From an uncultured Oscillospiraceae bacterium (lineage in GTDB: Bacteria; Bacillota; Clostridia; Oscillospirales; Acutalibacteraceae), in assembly GCA_900539845.1 (NCBI GenBank), contig UQDP01000018.1, forward strand, positions 1 through 34,810: DNA of 34,810 bases. The letters run 5' to 3'. The notes under the pieces were generated by a model that worked only from the letters and a program-made list of their open reading frames with translations, made no database searches and was not told the origin of the DNA. The position numbers and the translations under genes were made by a program. Of the stretch, positions 30,773 to 34,810 are shown in pieces (the stretch's first letter is position 1; each line of letters starts with the position of its first letter).

Positions 30773-31557
30773 AGAACGATCAGCCCCCCGTCATTTTCGG
30801 GCTTTGAAACATAAAGCCGGAAATCCTCGTCTTCCTTTGCGCCGAGTTCACCCAGAGCAGCAAGTGCAGACAGCCTTGCGATCTCCGGCACATTGTTTTC
30901 ACGGCTCAGATGAGACAGCACAAATCGTGTTGTGCCGCCCTGCAAAAGCTCCTTGGCAAACGCATCGGCTGCAACATTGGACAGGTGACCTTTGTCAGAC
31001 AATATTCTTTTTTTCAGCGGATAAGGATAACCGCCGTTTTGAAGCATGGAAATCTCGTGATTCGATTCAAGAAAAACAAGATCGGAGCCTGCGATCGTTT
31101 TTTTTGCCTCATCTGTGATATAGCCTGTATCGGTGCATACGGAAACCGTGCGCCCGTCCGACAGATGAAGCTTGTATCCCACACAGTCCACAGCATCATG
31201 GGAATTGTGAAAATACTCGGCATACATATTGCCGAGATCAAGTACGTTTCTGATTTCAAACGACCTGACCGTATTATTCGCAATGCCGTTGAAGCGCAGG
31301 TTCTCCATCGTTGCAGGCGTAGCGAACACCGGCGTTTTATGCCTTGCCGCGAATACGCGCACACCTGCAATATGATCTCTGTGCTCATGCGTCACAAGTA
31401 TTGCTTTAATGCTGTCCGGGTCAACACCTATTCTTCTCAGCCCTGCCTCACAGCGCTTTGCCGATACGCCTATATCCACAAGGATCCCTGAATCATTCAT
31501 ACCTATGTATATTGAATTTCCGCTACTGCCCGAAAAAAGCTGACACACCTTTGCCAT
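30769..31557 (-). CDS. walJ: MBL-fold hydrolase, WalJ/YycJ-like
   Basis: Metallo-beta-lactamase fold protein (262 aa) of the WalJ/YycJ group, a probable nuclease linked to cell wall and DNA repair functions in Bacillota. Metal ligands are visible in THEHRDH, a further His in HNSHDAVD, Asp in CTDTGY and His in LSHLSREN; GSSGNS near the N-terminus is a family signature. It is the first gene of the overlapping chain walJ-rlmH-GNAT-methyltransferase. It follows murA after a terminator, so it may also be reached by read-through. Here it is not beside walKR. Confidence 0.88.
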   Translation of the reverse strand: MAKVCQLFSGSSGNSIYIGMNDSGILVDIGVSAKRCEAGLRRIGVDPDSIKAILVTHEHRDHIAGVRVFAARHKTPVFATPATMENLRFNGIANNTVRSFEIRNVLDLGNMYAEYFHNSHDAVDCVGYKLHLSDGRTVSVCTDTGYITDEAKKTIAGSDLVFLESNHEISMLQNGGYPYPLKKRILSDKGHLSNVAADAFAKELLQGGTTRFVLSHLSRENNVPEIARLSALAALGELGAKEDEDFRLYVSKPENDGGLIVL

Positions 31558-31596
31558 ATTATCTACCTGTCTGAAACTGCCTTTTCTTTATTTTTA

Positions 31597-31627
31597 AATA
31601 TTTAAAAAAGGGGCGAATATTCGCCCC
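31597..31627 (-). terminator. Terminator of murA
   Basis: Perfect palindrome GGGGCGAATATTCGCCCC (31610-31627), followed on the minus strand by six T residues (31604-31609). It lies 10 bases after the murA stop. Confidence 0.9.
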
Positions 31628-31637
31628 GAAATCCCTA

Positions 31638-32924
31638 TCAACCGGCGTGTGCAACGCTGCTGTCAGCCTGCACCTGAACCCTTTTTATATCTGCGCCGAG
31701 CTGAGTCAGCTTTTCAACTATATTTTCATAGCCTCTGTCCACATACTGGATCTTTTCAACAACCGTCTCGCCCTTAGCGATAAGGCCTGCGATAACCATT
31801 GCCGCGCCTGCGCGCAGATCCGTGGCTTTTACCTTAACGCCCGTTAAATGGTCAACGCCCTCAATTACGGCTATTTTGCCGTCCACCTGAATATTTGCGC
31901 CCATTCTGAGAAGCTGACCTACGTACTGGAATCTGTTGTCCCACACGGATTCGGAAAGGATCGATGTGCCTTTGGCAACGGAAAGCAGGACAGCCATCTG
32001 AGGCTGCATATCGGTAGGAAATCCGGGATGCGGCATCGTTTTAACATTGCACCTTGTAAGCGGCTTAAAGCGTGTTACGCGAACAGCATCGTCATATTCA
32101 ATGATCTCTGCACCGGCTTCCTCCAGCTTTGCGCTGATTGACTCAAGATGCTTAGGTATAACGTTTTTAATCAGCACATCACCACCGCAGGCAGCGGCGG
32201 CAACCATGTATGTGCCGGCTTCGATCTGATCGGGAATTATGGAATAGGTGCAACCATGCATTTTTTCAACACCGCGGATCTTGATAACGTCAGTGCCTGC
32301 ACCCCTGACATCAGCTCCCATGGAGTTAAGGAAGTTCGCAAGGTCAACGATATGAGGCTCTTTCGCCGCATTTTCAATAACGGTCAGCCCTCTTGCGAGC
32401 ACTGCCGCCAGCATAACATTAATCGTTGCGCCGACTGAGACAACATCCATATAAACGGTTGTGCCGACAAGCTTTTCGGCATCCGCACACACCATGCCGT
32501 TTACTATGTTTACATCGGCGCCGAGCATTTCAAAACCCTTTATATGCTGATCGATCGGCCTGTCTCCGAAATCACAGCCGCCGGGCAATGCCACCTCTGC
32601 CTTTTTAAATCTGCCGAGCATAGCGCCGATCAAATAATAGCTTGCCCTGAAATGGGAGGCAAACTCATACGGCACATCCTGATAATTAAGGGTGCGCGTA
32701 TCTATCTCTATCGTATCTTTGCTGATCATTTTTATCTGCGCGCCCATCTGGCTGAGAATTTTAATGATAAGCGAAACATCGGATATATTGGGTATATTTT
32801 CTATTCTTACTTTATCATCCGCCAAAATAGCAGCGGGAATAATAGCTACAGACGCATTTTTCGCACCGCTGATATTGACTTCCCCGAAAAGCTCTTTGCC
32901 GCCGTTAATCACAAAGTTTTCCAA
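31638..32924 (-). CDS. murA: UDP-N-acetylglucosamine 1-carboxyvinyltransferase
   Basis: MurA (428 aa) transfers enolpyruvate from PEP to UDP-GlcNAc, the first committed step of peptidoglycan synthesis in the cytoplasm. The start is a TTG at 32924 preceded by GAGGGA with 8-base spacing and followed at once by the family N-terminus ENFVINGGK; the frame is open upstream to 33068 but that passes through the promoter. Lys22-Asn23 and the catalytic loop PGGCDFGDRPID with Cys117 are present, so the fosfomycin-sensitive Cys form is expected. Bacillota often carry two MurA paralogues, so the gene may be murAA or murAB. Confidence 0.95.
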   Translation of the reverse strand: MENFVINGGKELFGEVNISGAKNASVAIIPAAILADDKVRIENIPNISDVSLIIKILSQMGAQIKMISKDTIEIDTRTLNYQDVPYEFASHFRASYYLIGAMLGRFKKAEVALPGGCDFGDRPIDQHIKGFEMLGADVNIVNGMVCADAEKLVGTTVYMDVVSVGATINVMLAAVLARGLTVIENAAKEPHIVDLANFLNSMGADVRGAGTDVIKIRGVEKMHGCTYSIIPDQIEAGTYMVAAAACGGDVLIKNVIPKHLESISAKLEEAGAEIIEYDDAVRVTRFKPLTRCNVKTMPHPGFPTDMQPQMAVLLSVAKGTSILSESVWDNRFQYVGQLLRMGANIQVDGKIAVIEGVDHLTGVKVKATDLRAGAAMVIAGLIAKGETVVEKIQYVDRGYENIVEKLTQLGADIKRVQVQADSSVAHAG

Positions 32925-33005
32925 ATTTCTTCCCTCTTTAAAATTGGAATAATATATATTAAGTAAATTGAAATCAGAATATGTATGGTTTTTCCAACCT
33001 TGCAT

Positions 33006-33014
33006 ATTATAGCA
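33006..33014 (-). promoter_or_regulatory. Extended -10 promoter of murA
   Basis: On the minus strand TGCTATAAT (TATAAT at 33006-33011), with a poor -35 region. It predicts a leader of about 75 bases before the TTG start. Confidence 0.5.
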
Positions 33015-33311
33015 GACTAAACCGTAAAAATAAAGACCTTTTAATAATTCGATACACTTTTGTAACATATAATTTTAACAAAAAAACAACAATATATATG
33101 GTTAATATGCATAAACACGTGCAAAATACTGTGATAAAAAAATTTTTTTATTTGGCTGAAATTTCTCTGTTTTTGTTTAAATTACAAAAATATTACAAAG
33201 TTTTTAGGCTATATTGACGAAAAAGAATACTGCCTTCACCTGTCCGCAAATTTATTATTTGGAGCAAAGCCCCGTTTATTATTTCACCCGACATATATTT
33301 TTATATAAATA
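33015..33311. other. AT-rich intergenic region between murA and the CNNM gene
   Basis: Very AT-rich spacer between divergent promoters. It holds an 18-base perfect palindrome of an A run and a T run (33134-33151) and no hairpin with a clear terminator tail. A 78-codon frame crosses it but has no ribosome binding site and low-complexity composition. I see no RNA gene or riboswitch. Confidence 0.4.
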
Positions 33312-33340
33312 TTGACAAAACGATACGCTTATTGTATTAT
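33312..33340 (+). promoter_or_regulatory. Promoter of the CNNM/HlyC-family gene
   Basis: TTGACA (33312-33317), a 17-base spacer and TATTAT (33335-33340). Confidence 0.8.
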
Positions 33341-33374
33341 GGATATAAATATATTTTTTTACGGAGGTTTAATT

Positions 33375-34745
33375 TTGGACGACTCAGTTGTGCCTCTGCT
33401 ATTACTGCAGGTGGTATTAATTGCACTCAACGCCGTTTTCGCGGCTGCGGAGATTGCAATAGTCAGTATGAATGACAACAAAATGGCAAAGATGGCAAGA
33501 GAAGGAAACAAAAAGGCTATTCGGCTCGTTAAGCTTACAAGCCAGCCCTCCCGCTTCCTTGCAACAATCCAAATCGCCATTACCCTTGCAGGCTTTTTGG
33601 GAGCCGCTTCGGCAGCGGAAAGCTTTTCGGACGTAATAGTTGACGCCATATTAAGTACAGGTATAGGCATCTCGGCAGGTGTTTTAAACAGCATCGTTGT
33701 ATTTCTGATCACGCTGATCATTTCGTTTTTGAATATCGTTTTCGGCGAGCTTGTTCCGAAACGTATAGCCATGCGCAATCCGGAGTCTTACGCGCTCGGG
33801 ATATCAGGTCTTATTTTTGCAATTTCAAAAATATTCAAGCCGGTGGTATGGCTGCTTACGGCATCTACCAATCTTGTGCTCAGAATGTTCAAGATCGACC
33901 CGAACGCAACAGATGACGAGGGCAGCGAGGAAGACATCAGAATGATGGTGGACGCCGCCAGCGAAAACGGCACAATAGATAAAACAGAAAAAGAATTTAT
34001 TCAGAATGTATTTGAATTTGATGATCTGACTGCCGGGGAAGTTGCCGTACACAGAACGGAAGTATCCCTGCTCTGGCTGGAAGAAAGCCCTGAAGAGTGG
34101 GATAAAACGATCCACGGCAGCAGGCACAAGATCTACCCTGTATGTGATGAGACCGTTGACAATATTGTGGGCATACTGAACGCCAAGGATTATTTCAGGC
34201 TGAACACAAAAGACAGGGAAACCGTGATGAAAAAAGCGGTTCATCCTGCATATTTCGTGCCGGAGAGCGTTAAACTGGACGTACTTTTCCAAAATATGAA
34301 AAAAAGCAAAAATTCCTTTGCGATTGTTCTGGACGAATACGGCGGCACAACGGGTATCATCACCATCAACGACCTTGTTGAACAGCTCGTGGGCGATTTT
34401 GATTATGATGACAGCAATGAGCCGCGGACCGTGGAATCCATTGAAAGTCTTGATTCAAAAACCTGGAAGATAACAGGCAATCCGCCCATAGATGATATTG
34501 AAGAGGCTCTGAACGTATCCTTCAAAACCGAGGACTGCGACACCTTCAGCGGACTTGTTTTTGACGCGCTCGGCTCTGTGCCGGATGACGGCAGTACTTT
34601 CGAAATCGAAACAGCAGGACTTGTCATAAAGGTCCTCAGCGTCAAAAATCATCAGGTCCAGACAGCCATAGTCGGCAAAGCGGCACGAGAAAAAACGCAG
34701 AAGTCCGCAACAGAAAATGACGGTAGTGAAAATTCTAAAGAATAA
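33375..34745 (+). CDS. CNNM/CorC-HlyC family membrane protein (DUF21-CBS)
   Basis: Membrane protein (456 aa) of the CNNM/CorC group, linked to magnesium or other divalent cation transport (often annotated hemolysin). A DUF21 domain with about four helices fills residues 1-150, with NAVFAAAEIAIVSM in the first helix and FGELVPKRIAM in the conserved loop. It is followed by two CBS domains (about 185-320, including FAIVLDEYGGTTGIIT) and a C-terminal CorC_HlyC domain (about 340-430, with DTFSGLVFDALGSVP). The start is a TTG at 33375 with GGAGG 7 bases before it; the open frame upstream would include the promoter. A short charged tail ends the protein. Confidence 0.9.
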   Translation: MDDSVVPLLLLQVVLIALNAVFAAAEIAIVSMNDNKMAKMAREGNKKAIRLVKLTSQPSRFLATIQIAITLAGFLGAASAAESFSDVIVDAILSTGIGISAGVLNSIVVFLITLIISFLNIVFGELVPKRIAMRNPESYALGISGLIFAISKIFKPVVWLLTASTNLVLRMFKIDPNATDDEGSEEDIRMMVDAASENGTIDKTEKEFIQNVFEFDDLTAGEVAVHRTEVSLLWLEESPEEWDKTIHGSRHKIYPVCDETVDNIVGILNAKDYFRLNTKDRETVMKKAVHPAYFVPESVKLDVLFQNMKKSKNSFAIVLDEYGGTTGIITINDLVEQLVGDFDYDDSNEPRTVESIESLDSKTWKITGNPPIDDIEEALNVSFKTEDCDTFSGLVFDALGSVPDDGSTFEIETAGLVIKVLSVKNHQVQTAIVGKAAREKTQKSATENDGSENSKE

Positions 34746-34764
34746 AAAAATACAAGAAAATCAT

Positions 34765-34808
34765 AACCACCAGTTAAACTGGTGGTTTGCACAGGCCCTA
34801 AAAGGGCC
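34765..34808 (+). repeat. Two tandem hairpins at the window edge
   Basis: AACCACCAGTT (34765-34775) pairs perfectly with AACTGGTGGTT (34777-34787) around one base (practically a smaller stem with a larger loop). GGCCC-TAAAA-GGGCC (34794-34808) follows after 6 bases. Neither has a real T tract, so it may be a weak terminator of the CNNM gene or the structured end of a mobile element such as an IS200/IS605 type starting beyond the window. Confidence 0.4.
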
Positions 34809-34810
34809 GC

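Noticed and set aside
32981..33217. A 78-codon plus-strand frame between murA and the CNNM gene
   Set aside because: It crosses the murA promoter, has no ribosome binding site and a low-complexity Lys/Phe/Tyr-rich product, as expected of AT-rich spacer DNA.
1..34810. CRISPR arrays, prophage genes, rRNA operons
   Set aside because: No regularly spaced repeats, phage structural genes or rRNA sequence were seen. Only one partial tRNA and one insertion sequence are present.

Overview
The window looks like chromosomal DNA of an anaerobic, Gram-positive member of the Bacillota (class Clostridia, probably an Oscillospiraceae/Ruminococcaceae-like gut bacterium). The reasons are strong AGGAGG-type ribosome binding sites with frequent GTG/TTG starts, sigma-A promoters, many 4-base ATGA gene overlaps, a PerR-type repressor next to a rubrerythrin, a WalJ-RlmH pair, and NatAB-like and BceAB-like ABC systems. 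The species cannot be named from this sequence.

Layout. 1-1000: the 5' part of a tRNA-Val (minus strand) and an exonuclease III gene. 982-5978 (minus): one operon of an ABC ATPase, a large duplicated FtsX-type permease, a response regulator and a short-loop (intramembrane-sensing type) histidine kinase, probably a peptide-antibiotic sensing and detoxification module. 6152-13956 (plus): a tightly packed operon for D-amino acid and 5-oxoproline metabolism. It holds a D-amino acid transaminase, a DUF4392 protein, PxpB, PxpC, a DUF1445 protein, PxpA, alanine racemase, a ProX-type Ala-tRNA(Pro) editing protein and an RlmA-type rRNA methyltransferase. DUF1445 and DUF4392 are the two halves of animal D-glutamate cyclase, so the set suggests a D-glutamate/5-oxoproline route joined to D-Ala/L-Ala interconversion. 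This is the best candidate here for an undescribed system. A hairpin-plus-T-tract terminator lies in its leader.

14029-16390 (plus): a NatAB-like exporter preceded by an elaborate leader, with a perfect-spacing promoter, a long hairpin holding an 11-codon leader peptide, and an intrinsic terminator with a competing pairing. 16411-17566 (minus): an FRG-domain gene preceded by a previously unmarked 49-aa gene. 17781-19880 (minus): a membrane-anchored PIG-L deacetylase with extra C-terminal domains. 19939-21586 (plus): a PerR-like regulator with its own operator, a reversed-order rubrerythrin, and a flavin reductase.

21679-22025 is an AT-rich gene for a small two-helix membrane protein, broken by one base in a T run. 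22101-23543 (minus) is a GPH-type sugar:cation symporter. 23700-25254 holds a PurF paralogue that has lost its glutaminase nucleophile. 25266-27600 (minus) is a pair of exported phosphoesterases. 27700-29072 is a degenerate IS3-family insertion sequence with long inverted repeats. 29074-31557 (minus) is a four-gene chain of overlapping genes (walJ, rlmH, GNAT, methyltransferase). 31638-32924 (minus) is murA. 33312-34745 (plus) is a CNNM/HlyC-type membrane protein, followed by two hairpins at the window edge.
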